Positions 43,430 through 52,559 of a DNA stretch of 64,000 nt are shown here, piece after piece. Where the stretch lies: positions 62,001-126,000 of the forward strand of contig NZ_BCTR01000021.1 in the NCBI RefSeq assembly GCF_002091475.1, written 5' to 3'. The notes beneath the pieces are model-generated. The model was given only the letters and a program-made list of their open reading frames with translations. It had not been told where the DNA came from and did not search any database. The translations under genes and the position numbers were made by a program. The stretch comes from Sphingomonas azotifigens NBRC 15497 (lineage in GTDB: Bacteria > Pseudomonadota > Alphaproteobacteria > Sphingomonadales > Sphingomonadaceae). Position 1 is the first letter of the stretch; every line of letters begins with the position of its first letter.

Positions 43430-44089
43430 ATGTTCCAGGACCGGGTACTCTTCATCGACGGCGAAGCGCTGATCATCGACAAGCCGGCGGGCCTCCCCGT
43501 CGATCGTCCGCGCGACCGCAGCGAGAGCCTGGAGGACCTGCTCGACCAGCTGACCTTCGGCTTCCAGCGCCTGCCCGTCCCCGTCCACCGGCTCGACCGC
43601 GACACCAGCGGCTGCCTGCTACTCGCGCGCAATCCCAAGGCGATGAAACGCTTCGGCCAGGCGTTCGAGGCGGGTCAGGTCACCAAGCGCTATGTCGCGA
43701 TCCTCGACGGCGTGCCCGAGCAGGAGAGCGGCGAGATCGACCTGCCGCTCGGCAAGGTCTCGACGATCGAGGAAGGCTGGCGGATGACCCACGATCCCAG
43801 AGGCAAGTCCGCGCGCACCCGCTGGCGGCGGATGGAGGTGCAGGACGGCCGCGCGCTCGTCGCCTTCTATCCCGAGACCGGCCGCACCCACCAGATCCGC
43901 GTCCATGCGCTGGAAGGCATTGGCATCCCCATTGTCGGCGATCCGGTCTATGGCCGCGGCGGCCCGGCGCTGATGCTCCACGCCCAGTCGATCACCGTGC
44001 CGCGCCCCGGCAAGCCCGACGTGCATGGCGACGCGCCGCTGCCGGCGCGCTTCCATCATATCGGCTTCGGCCGCCCGGCACATGGCTGA
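43430..44089 (+). CDS. RluA-family RNA pseudouridine synthase
   Basis: 219 residues, a short member without the S4 domain. The catalytic Asp lies in VPVHRLDRDTSGCLLLARN. IIDKPAGLPV at the start and FYPETGRTHQIRVHALEGIG with IVGDPVYGRGG in the second half are the other conserved motifs. It isomerises uridine to pseudouridine in rRNA or tRNA; the target site cannot be told from sequence. It overlaps the ArfB gene by 8 bases. Confidence 0.88.
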   Translation: MFQDRVLFIDGEALIIDKPAGLPVDRPRDRSESLEDLLDQLTFGFQRLPVPVHRLDRDTSGCLLLARNPKAMKRFGQAFEAGQVTKRYVAILDGVPEQESGEIDLPLGKVSTIEEGWRMTHDPRGKSARTRWRRMEVQDGRALVAFYPETGRTHQIRVHALEGIGIPIVGDPVYGRGGPALMLHAQSITVPRPGKPDVHGDAPLPARFHHIGFGRPAHG

Positions 44090-44483
44090 GATCCCGGAAG
44101 CGGCGATTATCGAGGAGAAGTTCCTCGCCGCCACGGGACCGGGCGGGCAGAACGTCAACAAGGTGGCGACCGCGGTGCAGCTGCGGGTGGACGTGTTCCG
44201 GCTGGGGCTGTCGCCCTATGCCTATGAACGGCTGAAGGAACTCGCCGGCACGCGGCTGACCTCGGCCGGCGAGCTGCTGATCACCGCCCGGCAATACCGC
44301 ACCCAGGACGCCAACCGCACCGACGCCCGCCAGCGCCTGTCCGAGCTGATCGACAAGGCGCACGAGCGCCAGGCGAAGCGGATCAAGACCAAGCCGAGCA
44401 AGGCGGCCAAGGCGCGGCGCGTGGATGCGAAGAAGGGCCGATCGGCGGTGAAGGCGGGTCGGGGCAAGGTCAGCTTCGACTGA
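44082..44483 (+). CDS. arfB: Alternative ribosome-rescue factor ArfB (YaeJ/ICT1-like peptidyl-tRNA hydrolase)
   Basis: 133-residue release-factor-like protein with the GGQ motif (TGPGGQNVNKVATAVQLR) that hydrolyses peptidyl-tRNA, no codon-recognition domain, and a basic C-terminal tail (AKRIKTKPSKAAKARRVDAKKG) that inserts in the empty mRNA channel of stalled ribosomes. ATG at 44082 lies inside the end of the pseudouridine synthase gene, so the pair is translationally coupled. Confidence 0.92.
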   Translation: MAEIPEAAIIEEKFLAATGPGGQNVNKVATAVQLRVDVFRLGLSPYAYERLKELAGTRLTSAGELLITARQYRTQDANRTDARQRLSELIDKAHERQAKRIKTKPSKAAKARRVDAKKGRSAVKAGRGKVSFD

Positions 44484-44503
44484 GGGGCACGACGAGTCTG
44501 GCC

Positions 44504-44597
44504 GTCATCCCGGCGAAAGCCGGGATCCATTCGCCGCTCCGCCGCGGCAAGACTCTCGACGGTGACCACAATGGATTCCGGCTTTCGCCGGAATGAC
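44504..44597. repeat. Family A paired palindromic repeat, copy 4
   Basis: About 94 bp: GTCATCCCGGCGAAAGCCGG at the left and CCGGCTTTCGCCGGAATGAC at the right, inverted, with a spacer unlike copies 2 and 3. It lies between arfB and the fRMsr gene. Confidence 0.88.
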
Positions 44598-44657
44598 GGC
44601 GGTGGGGGCGTGGAACGCCCCCTCGCACGCCGCGCTACAATCCCCTACATCGCGGCC

Positions 44658-45146
44658 ATGTACAGCTTCACCATCACCGCCGACACCAAGGCCGAGCTCT
44701 ATCGCGACCTCGCCGCCGCCCTCGATTCGCTGACCGCCGACGAGCCCGACCCCATTGCCAACATGGCGAACGTCTCCGCGCTGATCGGCCAGTATCTGCC
44801 TGATCTCAACTGGGCCGGCTTCTACCGCAACGTGAACGACGAGCTGGTGCTCGGCCCGTTCCAGGGCAAGGCGGCGTGCATCCGCATCCCGTTCGGCAAG
44901 GGCGTGTGCGGCGCCGCCGCGGCGACGCGCGAGACGCAGCTGGTCGAGGACGTCCACGCCTTTCCCGGTCACATCGCCTGCGATGCCGCCAGTCGCTCGG
45001 AACTGGTGGTGCCGATCGTCCACCAGGGCGCGCTGCTCGGCGTGCTCGACCTCGACAGCCCCCTGCCCGCCCGCTTCGACGCCGGCGACGCCGCGGGTTG
45101 CGAGGCGCTGATGCGCATCCTCGGGCCGCGTCTTGTCGGCGGCTAA
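44658..45146 (+). CDS. msrC: Free methionine-(R)-sulfoxide reductase (GAF-domain fRMsr)
   Basis: 162-residue single GAF domain enzyme that reduces free Met-R-sulfoxide. It starts MYSFTITADTKAELYRDLAA, continues with PDLNWAGFYR, and has the three conserved Cys of the family: KAACIRIPFGKGVCGAAA and HIACDAASRSELVVP. The length and all Cys fit an active enzyme. It fits with the oxidative-damage genes elsewhere in the window but stands alone here. Confidence 0.9.
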   Translation: MYSFTITADTKAELYRDLAAALDSLTADEPDPIANMANVSALIGQYLPDLNWAGFYRNVNDELVLGPFQGKAACIRIPFGKGVCGAAAATRETQLVEDVHAFPGHIACDAASRSELVVPIVHQGALLGVLDLDSPLPARFDAGDAAGCEALMRILGPRLVGG

Positions 45147-45151
45147 GAGGT

Positions 45152-45185
45152 AAGGCCAATCGGCAATTTGTTATAAATTGGCCTT
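45152..45185. promoter_or_regulatory. Long inverted repeat before the GH89 gene
   Basis: Perfect 9-base arms AAGGCCAAT and ATTGGCCTT around a 16-base AT-rich centre (includes TTATAA), with TTGACA overlapping the right arm at 45184. It could be a regulator site over the GH89 promoter or a transcription-end hairpin for msrC, whose stop is 6 bp upstream. Confidence 0.5.
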
Positions 45186-45306
45186 GACAGAACAAGACCG
45201 ATACCTGCCAATACGCCCCATCCTGCCCCCGCGCCGACGCCCGCAAGACGGAGCCGGCGCGGGCTTCGTGCGAGCCGAGCGGCCGGGATTGGTTGGAGGA
45301 GAGTCC

Positions 45307-47649
45307 GTGTTGGCCGTAGCTGGTGCCCGTCATTTCCGCCCTCTCGGCCGCATGGCCGGGGCGCTGCTGCTCGCGAGCCCGGCCCTCGCCGCGCCGCTCG
45401 GCACCGCCGTCGCCGCGCCCGCAGCCCCGCAAGCGGAAGCCGCCGCCGCCCGCGCCGTGCTGACGCGCCTCGGCGTCGATACCCGCCGGATCGATCTGGC
45501 GCTGGTCCCCGGCGCCACCCCGCAGTTCCGCGCCCGCGTCGCCGCCGGTCGCCTGCGCATCGAAGGCTCCTCGCCGGTCGCGCTGGTCCGCGGCGCCGCC
45601 CGCACGCTGGGCCAGCAGGGCAGCCTGTTCGTGTCGTGGGAAGGCGTGCGCACCCGGCCGCTGGCGCTGCGCGACGGCTATGACAGCGGCGTCGTCGCCT
45701 CGCCCTTCTCGCTGCGCGCGTATCTGAACACCTGCACCTATGGCTACACCACCCCCTGGTGGAACTGGGGCCGCTGGGAGCGCGAGATCGACTGGATGGC
45801 CGCGCACGGTGTCGACACGCCGCTGGCGATGGAGGGGCAGGAGCATGTCTGGCGCGCGCTGTGGCGCGAGCAGGGCATGAACGACGCCCAGATCGCCGCC
45901 GGCCTCTCCGCCGCGCCGTTCCTTCCCTGGCAGCGCATGGGCAATATCGCCGGCTATCGCGCCCCGCTCTCGGCCAACTGGATCGAGAAGAAGCGCGTGC
46001 TCCAGCGCCAGATCCTCGCCCGGATGCGGTCGCTCGGCATGAAGCCGATCCTGCCCGCCTTTTCGGGCTATGTCCCCGAAGCCTTTGCCAAGGCGCACCC
46101 GGAGGCGAAGATCTACCAGATGCGGCAATGGGAGGGCTTCCCCGGCACCTATTGGCTAGACCCGTCCGACCCGCTGTTCGCCAAGCTCGCCGCGCGCTTC
46201 CTCCAGCTCTACACCGCCACCTATGGCCCCGGCGAATATTACCTCGCCGATGCGTTCAACGAGATGGTCCCGCCGATCGCCGAGGATGGCAGCGACGCCC
46301 GCGCCGCCACGTACGGCGATGCCATCGCCAACACCGCCGCCACCCGCGCCGCCGCGCTCCCCAAGGAGGTGCGCGACGCCCGCCTCGCGGCCTATGGCGA
46401 GCGGCTCTACCGCTCGATCACCGCCGCCGCGCCGAACGCGACCTGGGTGATGCAGGGCTGGCTGTTCGGCGCCGACAAGGCGTTCTGGACGCCCGACGCG
46501 ATCGCCGCCTTCCTCTCCAAGGTGCCCGACGAGCGGATGCTGATCCTCGACATCGGCAATGACCGCTATCCCGGCATCTGGAACGCGACCAAGGCCTTTT
46601 ACGGCAAGGGCTGGGCGTACGGCTATGTCCACAATTATGGGGGCAGCAACCCGGTCTATGGCGACTTGGCCTTCTACCGCAGCGACGTGACCGCCGCGCT
46701 GGCCAATCCGGGCCATGGCCGGATGCGCGGCTTCGGGCTGTTCCCCGAAGGGCTGCACAGCAACGGCATCGCCTATGCCTATGCCTATGACCTCGCCTGG
46801 GGCGAGATCGACGCAAGCGGCAAGGCGCGCCCGCTCGATGCCTGGATCACCGACTATACCAAGGCGCGCTACGGCAAGACCTCGCCCGCGCTGGTCGCCG
46901 CCTGGGACCAGGCGATCGCCGGCGCCTACACCACCCGCTACTGGACCCCGCGCTGGTGGCACGAACAGGCGGGCGCCTATCTGCTGTTCAAGTTCCCCAG
47001 CCTCGACGGCGCGGACTATCCCGCTGCCCCGGGCGACCGCGGGGCACTGCGCGCCGGAATCGAAGCGCTGCTCGCCCAGGCGCCGCAGCATGCCGGCGAG
47101 CCGCTCTACACCTATGACGTGGTCGACCTCGTCCGCCACTATGCCAGCGTGCAGCTCGACGGACAGCTCAAGGCCGCCGTCGCCGCCTACAAGGCGGGCG
47201 ACCTCGCCACCGGCGACCGCGCGACCGCCGCCGCCGAGAAGCTGGCCAAGGACATCGACGCCATCGCGGGCAATCAGCAGGAAACGCTGGGCAGCTGGCT
47301 CGCCGACGCCGCCGCCTATGGCGACACGCCCGCCGAGAAGGCAGCGTTCGTCGAGCAGGCCAAGGCGGTGGTAACGGTGTGGGGCGGCACCGCCCATCTC
47401 TCCGACTATGCCTCGCGGGCCTGGCAGGGCCTCTATGCCGGCTATTACTGGCCGCGCTGGCAACGCTTCCTCGCCGCCCAGCGCGCCGCCGCCGCCGCGC
47501 ACCAGCCGTTCGACGACAAGGCGACGGCCAGCGCGATCCGCGCCTGGCAGAACACTTGGCTCCGGGATGGCCGCATGTGGCCTCGCGCACGCCCCGTCGC
47601 CCCGCTAGCCCTAGCCCGCACGCTCCTCGCAGAAAGCGACGCCCGATGA
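45307..47649 (+). CDS. GH89 alpha-N-acetylglucosaminidase (NAGLU homologue)
   Basis: 780-residue secreted glycosidase that removes terminal alpha-linked N-acetylglucosamine, the bacterial counterpart of lysosomal NAGLU. A signal peptide (MAGALLLASPALAAPLG) follows the GTG at 45307, which has GGAGGAGA just upstream. Core sequences NTCTYGYTTPWWNWGRWEREIDWMA and PLAMEGQEHVWR match the family. The acid/base Glu319 lies in DAFNEMVPP (human NAGLU E316) and the second catalytic Glu481 in GFGLFPEGLHSNG (human E446). It overlaps the following acyltransferase gene by 4 bases. Confidence 0.9.
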   Translation: MLAVAGARHFRPLGRMAGALLLASPALAAPLGTAVAAPAAPQAEAAAARAVLTRLGVDTRRIDLALVPGATPQFRARVAAGRLRIEGSSPVALVRGAARTLGQQGSLFVSWEGVRTRPLALRDGYDSGVVASPFSLRAYLNTCTYGYTTPWWNWGRWEREIDWMAAHGVDTPLAMEGQEHVWRALWREQGMNDAQIAAGLSAAPFLPWQRMGNIAGYRAPLSANWIEKKRVLQRQILARMRSLGMKPILPAFSGYVPEAFAKAHPEAKIYQMRQWEGFPGTYWLDPSDPLFAKLAARFLQLYTATYGPGEYYLADAFNEMVPPIAEDGSDARAATYGDAIANTAATRAAALPKEVRDARLAAYGERLYRSITAAAPNATWVMQGWLFGADKAFWTPDAIAAFLSKVPDERMLILDIGNDRYPGIWNATKAFYGKGWAYGYVHNYGGSNPVYGDLAFYRSDVTAALANPGHGRMRGFGLFPEGLHSNGIAYAYAYDLAWGEIDASGKARPLDAWITDYTKARYGKTSPALVAAWDQAIAGAYTTRYWTPRWWHEQAGAYLLFKFPSLDGADYPAAPGDRGALRAGIEALLAQAPQHAGEPLYTYDVVDLVRHYASVQLDGQLKAAVAAYKAGDLATGDRATAAAEKLAKDIDAIAGNQQETLGSWLADAAAYGDTPAEKAAFVEQAKAVVTVWGGTAHLSDYASRAWQGLYAGYYWPRWQRFLAAQRAAAAAHQPFDDKATASAIRAWQNTWLRDGRMWPRARPVAPLALARTLLAESDAR

Positions 47650-48794
47650 CCGAGACCCAGGCCAACACCGTCGCCGCGCTCGCCGGCAAGCCGCGCTTCC
47701 TCGCGCTCGACGTGTTTCGCGGCGCGACGATCTTCCTGATGATCCTGGTCAACACCTCGGGCCCGGGCGCGGCACCTTACCCGCAGCTGGTCCACGCCAA
47801 ATGGTTCGGCTTCACCCTCGCCGACCTGGTGTTCCCCACCTTCCTGTTCGCGATGGGCAATGCGATGAGCTTCGCCTTCCGCAAGCCGGTGGCGACCGGG
47901 CCGTTCCTCGCCCGGCTGTTCAAGCGGGGCGCGATCATCTTCGTGCTCGGCTATCTGATGTACTGGTTCCCGTTCGTCGACCACGGACCGGACGGCTGGG
48001 TGCTCAAGCCGTTCGCGCTGACCCGGGTGCCGGGCGTCCTCCAGCGCCTCGCGCTCTGCTATGTGCTGGCCGGGCTGCTGATCCGCTGGCTGCGCCCACG
48101 CCAGCTGCTGCTCGCCGGCATCGTGCTGCTGCTCGGCTATTGGACGATCCTGCTGGCGTTCACCCCGCTCGACCTCGCCTATGACAAATATGCGAATGTC
48201 GGCACCCGCCTCGATCTTTGGCTGCTCGGCCCGGGGCATCTCTACAAGAAGGATGCCGGCTTCGACCCCGAAGGCCTGCTCGGCACCCTGCCCGCGACGG
48301 TGAACGTGATCGCGGGCTATCTGGCGGGCCTCGCCATCGTGGCTGGCGGCGACCTGCGCCGCACGGTGCGGCGGATGGCGGGCATCGGCGTGGTGCTGAT
48401 CCTCGCCGCGCTCGCCTGGTCGCCCTGGTTCCCGATCGCCAAGAAGCTGTGGACCGGCCCCTATGTGCTGCTCACCGTCGGGCTCGACCTGCTGCTGCTG
48501 GGGGCTGCGATCTGGCTGATCGAGATTGCCGGGTTCAAGCGTGGGACGCGCTTCTTCACCATCCTCGGCCGCAACCCGCTGGCGATCTACCTGTTCTCCG
48601 AGCTGTTCGTGACGGTGCTCGCCATGATCCCCGTCGGCGGCTATGACGGCATCTATGCCGCGGTTGGCATCGGCGTCTTCCAGGCGATCGCGCCGGGGCC
48701 CTTGGGCTCGCTGCTCTGCGCCTTCGCCTACACGATGCTGTGCTGGGCGGTGGGCTGGTGGATGGACCGCAAGGGGCTGATCCTCAAGGCCTGA
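47646..48794 (+). CDS. HGSNAT/NagX-like membrane acyltransferase (DUF5009-type)
   Basis: 382 residues, about ten membrane spans, related to heparan-alpha-glucosaminide N-acetyltransferase and to sphingomonad NagX. It opens RFLALDVFRGATIFLMILVN, then QLVHAKWFGFTLADLVFPTFLFAMG containing the His that matches the acetyl-carrying His region of HGSNAT, and LTRVPGVLQRLALCYVLAG. The lysosomal enzyme acetylates terminal glucosamine so that NAGLU can cleave it. Coupling by an ATGA overlap to the GH89 gene supports a joint job on alpha-glucosamine-ended glycans. Transport is an alternative role. Confidence 0.83.
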   Translation: MTETQANTVAALAGKPRFLALDVFRGATIFLMILVNTSGPGAAPYPQLVHAKWFGFTLADLVFPTFLFAMGNAMSFAFRKPVATGPFLARLFKRGAIIFVLGYLMYWFPFVDHGPDGWVLKPFALTRVPGVLQRLALCYVLAGLLIRWLRPRQLLLAGIVLLLGYWTILLAFTPLDLAYDKYANVGTRLDLWLLGPGHLYKKDAGFDPEGLLGTLPATVNVIAGYLAGLAIVAGGDLRRTVRRMAGIGVVLILAALAWSPWFPIAKKLWTGPYVLLTVGLDLLLLGAAIWLIEIAGFKRGTRFFTILGRNPLAIYLFSELFVTVLAMIPVGGYDGIYAAVGIGVFQAIAPGPLGSLLCAFAYTMLCWAVGWWMDRKGLILKA

Positions 48795-48907
48795 CAAGAC
48801 AGTTTTATTTCAAATAGTTGATCCGCATCAGTCGGGGAACGCCGGGAAATCTGGGCCGTTGGAGCGGCTCAGGCGCTGGTTCTCGGTGCCCCTTCTAGAG
48901 GTCCACT

Positions 48908-51670
48908 ATGACAGCGTTGGTGCAGCCGGCCGATTTCGTGCGCCCGGCTTCGGCAAACGGAATGCGGGTGCTCGAGCGGAGCGTCTATCGCGGCCCGCAT
49001 CTGTTCAGCACGCGTCCGATGATCCGCATCCAGGTCGATCTGCGCGATCTCGAGCAATGGCCCAGCGACCGGCTGCCGGGCTTCACCGATGCACTGCTCG
49101 CCCTCCTGCCCGGCCTGGGCGTGCATGGCTGCAGCTATCAGCGCCCCGGCGGCTTCGTCGAGCGGCTGCGCGAGGGCACTTGGGCAGGCCATATCATCGA
49201 GCATGTCGCGCTGGAGCTGCAGACGCTCGCCGGATCGCGCGTCACCCGCGGCAAGACGCGCTCGGTCAAGGACCGGCCGGGCGTGTACAACATCCTCTAC
49301 ACCTATCGCGACGAGACGCTGGCGCTCGCCGCCGGCCTCGCGGCGATCCGGCTAGTCGCCGATCTGCTGCCCGAGCCGCTGCGCAAGGTGGAAGGGCTTC
49401 AGCTGCTAGGCACGCCGCCGCTCGATGCGCCGCAGGAGGTGCGCGCGATCATCGCCTCGCTGCAGGCGATCCTGAGGGCCAATGCCCTCGGCCCCACCAC
49501 CCACGCGCTGGTCGAGGCGGCGGAGCGCCGGGGCATTCCGGTCACCCGGCTCAACGAGCAGAGCCTGATCCAGTTCGGCCATGGCAGCCGCCAGAAGCGC
49601 ATCCGCGCGAGCATCACCGGCGACACCGCCCAGATCGCAGTCGACATCGCCGGCAACAAGGCAATGACCAAGCAACTGCTCGCTGAGGCCGGGCTGCCCG
49701 TCCCGCGCGGGGCGGTGGTGCGCCGCGTCGAGGAAGCGCTGGCCGAGGCCAGGCGGCTGCGCTGGCCGGTGGTGGTGAAGCCGCTCGACGGAAATCACGG
49801 CCGCGGCGTCTCCACCGGCATCGCCGACGAGGACGCGCTGCGTACCGCCTTCGCGCTCGCCGCCCAGCATAGCCGCCGCGTGATCGTCGAGCAGCAGGTG
49901 CCGGGCAACGACCACCGCATCCTCGTTGTGAACGGCAAGGTGGTGGCGGTGGCCGAGCGCGAGCCGGCGCAGGTGATCGGGGACGGCTTCCACTCGATCG
50001 CCCAGCTGATCGACGACCTCAACCAGGATCCGCGTCGCGGCATGGGCCATGAGAATGTGCTGACCCGCATCGTCATCGACGACGCGATGCTGGCGCTGCT
50101 CGCAAAGACGGAGCGCACCCCCGCCACCGTGCCGATGGCCGGCGAGCGCGTGGTGCTGCGCGATACTGCCAACCTCTCGACCGGCGGCACCGCGGTAGAC
50201 CGGACCGACGTGATCCACCCCACCAATCGCGCGATCGCCGAGCAGGCGGCGGCGGTGGTCGGGCTCGACGTGTGCGGAATCGACTTCCTCTCGCCCGACA
50301 TTCGCCGCCCGGTGCGCGAGACCGGCGGCGGCATCGTCGAGGTCAATGCCGCGCCCGGCTTCCGCATGCATCTGGAACCGTCGAGCGGGACGCCGCGCGA
50401 CGTCGCCACGCCGGTGATCGACATGCTGTACCCGCGCGGCAGCCGTGCCCGCATCCCGATCTTCGCGATCACCGGCACCAACGGCAAGTCGACCACCGCG
50501 CGGATGGTGTCGCGCATCCTGCAGCAGGCCGGCAGGAATGTCGGCATGACCTCGACCAGCGGCATCTATTTCAACGGCCATCTGATGGTGGAGGCCGATG
50601 CCAGCGGGCCGAAGAGCGCGCGCACCGTGCTGCGCAATCCGGCCGTCGATGTCGCGGTGCTGGAAACCGCGCGCGGCGGCATCCTGCGCGAGGGGCTCGG
50701 CTTCGACGGCGCCGATGTCGGCGCGGTGCTCAACGTCACCGCCGATCATCTCGGGCTCAAGGGCATCGACACGGTCGAGGACCTTGCCAAGGTGAAGGGC
50801 GTGGTGGTGGAAAGCGTCGCGCGGCGCGGGCATTCGGTGCTCAACGCCGACGACCCGATGTGTCATCGCATCGCCCGCCATGCCCGCGGCACCATCGTGT
50901 GGTTCTCGCTGGCTGGCGGGTCGGACCTGTCCGGCCATCTCCGCCGTCACATCGCCGAGGGCGGCATGGCGGTGGTGCGCGAGCCCGGCAGCTATGGCGG
51001 CTGCATCGTCCTGCATCAGGCAGGCGAACGGACCGAGCTGATGCCCGCCGCCGACATTCCCGCGACGCTGGGCGGGATCGCCGAGTTCAACATCGCCAAT
51101 GCGCTCGCCGCCGTCGCCATGTGCCACGCCCAGCGCGTGCCGCTGGAGGCGATCCGCGAAGGCCTGCGGGCGTTCAGCTCTTCGTTCGAGGATTCGCCGG
51201 GCCGGCTCAACATCCACGACGCGCATGGCCGCCGCCACATCCTCGACTATGCCCACAATCCCGCCGGGCTGCGGGCGCTGGGGCAGGTGATCGATCGGAT
51301 GCGCGGGCGCTACCACCGGGTGATCGGCATGGTCAGCATCCCCGGCGACCGGCGCGACTGTGACATCGTCGAGATGGGCCAGCTCGCCGGCAGCATCTTC
51401 GACGAGATCGTGTTCCGCGAAGCCCCCGACGGCCGCGGCCGCCCGCGCGGCGAGACCAACGGGCTGATGTCCGAAGGCGCGATGGCGGCGGGCGTGCGGC
51501 CCGAGCAGGTCCACCGCATCGTCGACGAGATGGAAGCGGTGGACAGGGTGCTGCAGCTCGGCCGCCCCGGCGATCTGCTGGTGCTCATGCCCAGCGCCAT
51601 CCAGGCGGTGTGGGACCGGATCCTCGCCTTCCAGCCCGAAGCCGCCGTTCCGGAGAAGCTCCATGCCTGA
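48908..51670 (+). CDS. cphA: Cyanophycin synthetase
   Basis: 920-residue enzyme that polymerises aspartate and arginine into cyanophycin (multi-L-arginyl-poly-L-aspartate), a cytoplasmic nitrogen store. The N-terminal domain holds the GHIIEHVALELQTLAG motif. The ATP-grasp domain (about 225-480) has VVVKPLDGNHGRGVSTG and GGGIVEVNAAPGFRMH and joins Asp. The Mur-ligase-like domain has its P-loop GTNGKSTT at about residue 523 and LNVTADHLG, YAHNPAG, joining Arg. All three parts are intact. The stop overlaps the isoaspartyl peptidase start. Confidence 0.95.
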   Translation: MTALVQPADFVRPASANGMRVLERSVYRGPHLFSTRPMIRIQVDLRDLEQWPSDRLPGFTDALLALLPGLGVHGCSYQRPGGFVERLREGTWAGHIIEHVALELQTLAGSRVTRGKTRSVKDRPGVYNILYTYRDETLALAAGLAAIRLVADLLPEPLRKVEGLQLLGTPPLDAPQEVRAIIASLQAILRANALGPTTHALVEAAERRGIPVTRLNEQSLIQFGHGSRQKRIRASITGDTAQIAVDIAGNKAMTKQLLAEAGLPVPRGAVVRRVEEALAEARRLRWPVVVKPLDGNHGRGVSTGIADEDALRTAFALAAQHSRRVIVEQQVPGNDHRILVVNGKVVAVAEREPAQVIGDGFHSIAQLIDDLNQDPRRGMGHENVLTRIVIDDAMLALLAKTERTPATVPMAGERVVLRDTANLSTGGTAVDRTDVIHPTNRAIAEQAAAVVGLDVCGIDFLSPDIRRPVRETGGGIVEVNAAPGFRMHLEPSSGTPRDVATPVIDMLYPRGSRARIPIFAITGTNGKSTTARMVSRILQQAGRNVGMTSTSGIYFNGHLMVEADASGPKSARTVLRNPAVDVAVLETARGGILREGLGFDGADVGAVLNVTADHLGLKGIDTVEDLAKVKGVVVESVARRGHSVLNADDPMCHRIARHARGTIVWFSLAGGSDLSGHLRRHIAEGGMAVVREPGSYGGCIVLHQAGERTELMPAADIPATLGGIAEFNIANALAAVAMCHAQRVPLEAIREGLRAFSSSFEDSPGRLNIHDAHGRRHILDYAHNPAGLRALGQVIDRMRGRYHRVIGMVSIPGDRRDCDIVEMGQLAGSIFDEIVFREAPDGRGRPRGETNGLMSEGAMAAGVRPEQVHRIVDEMEAVDRVLQLGRPGDLLVLMPSAIQAVWDRILAFQPEAAVPEKLHA

Positions 51671-52559
51671 AGCAACACGCTGGGCGATCATCGTCCATGG
51701 CGGCGCCAAGACGATCGATCCGGCGCTCCACGATCGCAACCGCGCGGGCTGCGCCGCCGCCGCCGAGGCTGGCGCGGACGTGCTGCGCGCCGGCGGCAGC
51801 GCCGTGCTCGCGGCCGAGGCGGCAGTGCGGGTGCTGGAGGACGATCCGGTGTTCAACGCCGGCTTCGGCTCGGTGCTGACCAGCGACGGCATCGTCGAGA
51901 TGGACGCGGCGTTGATGGAAGGCACCGAGCTGACGCTCGGCGGCGTCGCCGGCGTGCGGCGGGTGCGCAACCCGGTCAGCGTGGCCCGGGCGATGTTGTC
52001 CGCCCGCCCCGTACTGCTCGCCGGAGAGGGCGCCGAGCGCTTCGCGGCGAACCATGGCACCGACTTGGTGGAGCCGGAGGCGATGCTGTCGCCGGAGGCA
52101 CTCGCCTCGGAGAACAGCAAGGCGCACGACACCGTCGGCTGCGTGGCGATCGACACCACCGGGGCGATTGCCGCGGCGACGTCTACCGGCGGGCTGCCCG
52201 GCAAACATCCCGGCCGCATCGGCGACTCCCCCGTGCCCGGCGCGGGGCTCTATGCCGACGACACGCTGGGCGGCTGCGCCTTTTCGGGCGATGGCGAGGC
52301 GATCCTGCGGACGATGCTCGCCGCGCAGGTGATGCACGCGCTCGAACGCGGCGGCTCGGCGGGCGAGGCGGCGGAACATGCCATCGCCCGGCTTGGCCGC
52401 GTCGGCGGCGAAGCGGGCGCGATCGTCGTGGAGCGCTCGGGTGCCTTCGGCGTTGCCCATAACAGCGACCATTTCGCGCTGGCACTCCATTCCGACGGGC
52501 TCGATGCCCCGCGCGCGGGCGTTCACCGCGACGAATTGAAGGACGTGCTGCATGGCTGA
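51663..52559 (+). CDS. iaaA: Isoaspartyl peptidase / L-asparaginase (plant-type Ntn hydrolase)
   Basis: 298-residue autoprocessing threonine hydrolase. The nucleophile after self-cleavage would be Thr157 in HDTVGCVAID; GVRRVRNPVSVARAML and STGGLPGKHPGRIGDSPVPGAG are family signatures, the latter binding substrate. In this position its job is to split beta-Asp-Arg dipeptides released from cyanophycin into free Asp and Arg. It overlaps cphA and cphB by 8 bases each. Confidence 0.93.
   Translation: MPEATRWAIIVHGGAKTIDPALHDRNRAGCAAAAEAGADVLRAGGSAVLAAEAAVRVLEDDPVFNAGFGSVLTSDGIVEMDAALMEGTELTLGGVAGVRRVRNPVSVARAMLSARPVLLAGEGAERFAANHGTDLVEPEAMLSPEALASENSKAHDTVGCVAIDTTGAIAAATSTGGLPGKHPGRIGDSPVPGAGLYADDTLGGCAFSGDGEAILRTMLAAQVMHALERGGSAGEAAEHAIARLGRVGGEAGAIVVERSGAFGVAHNSDHFALALHSDGLDAPRAGVHRDELKDVLHG

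Noticed and set aside
46156..48797. Two open frames of about 450 codons opposite the GH89 and acyltransferase genes
   Set aside because: Antisense shadows of well-supported genes; no start context or motifs.
49406..52219. Very long open frame (over 900 codons) on the strand opposite cphA-iaaA
   Set aside because: High-GC antisense shadow: low-complexity Arg/Ala/His/Gln composition, no domain, and the sense strand carries clear cphA and iaaA motifs.
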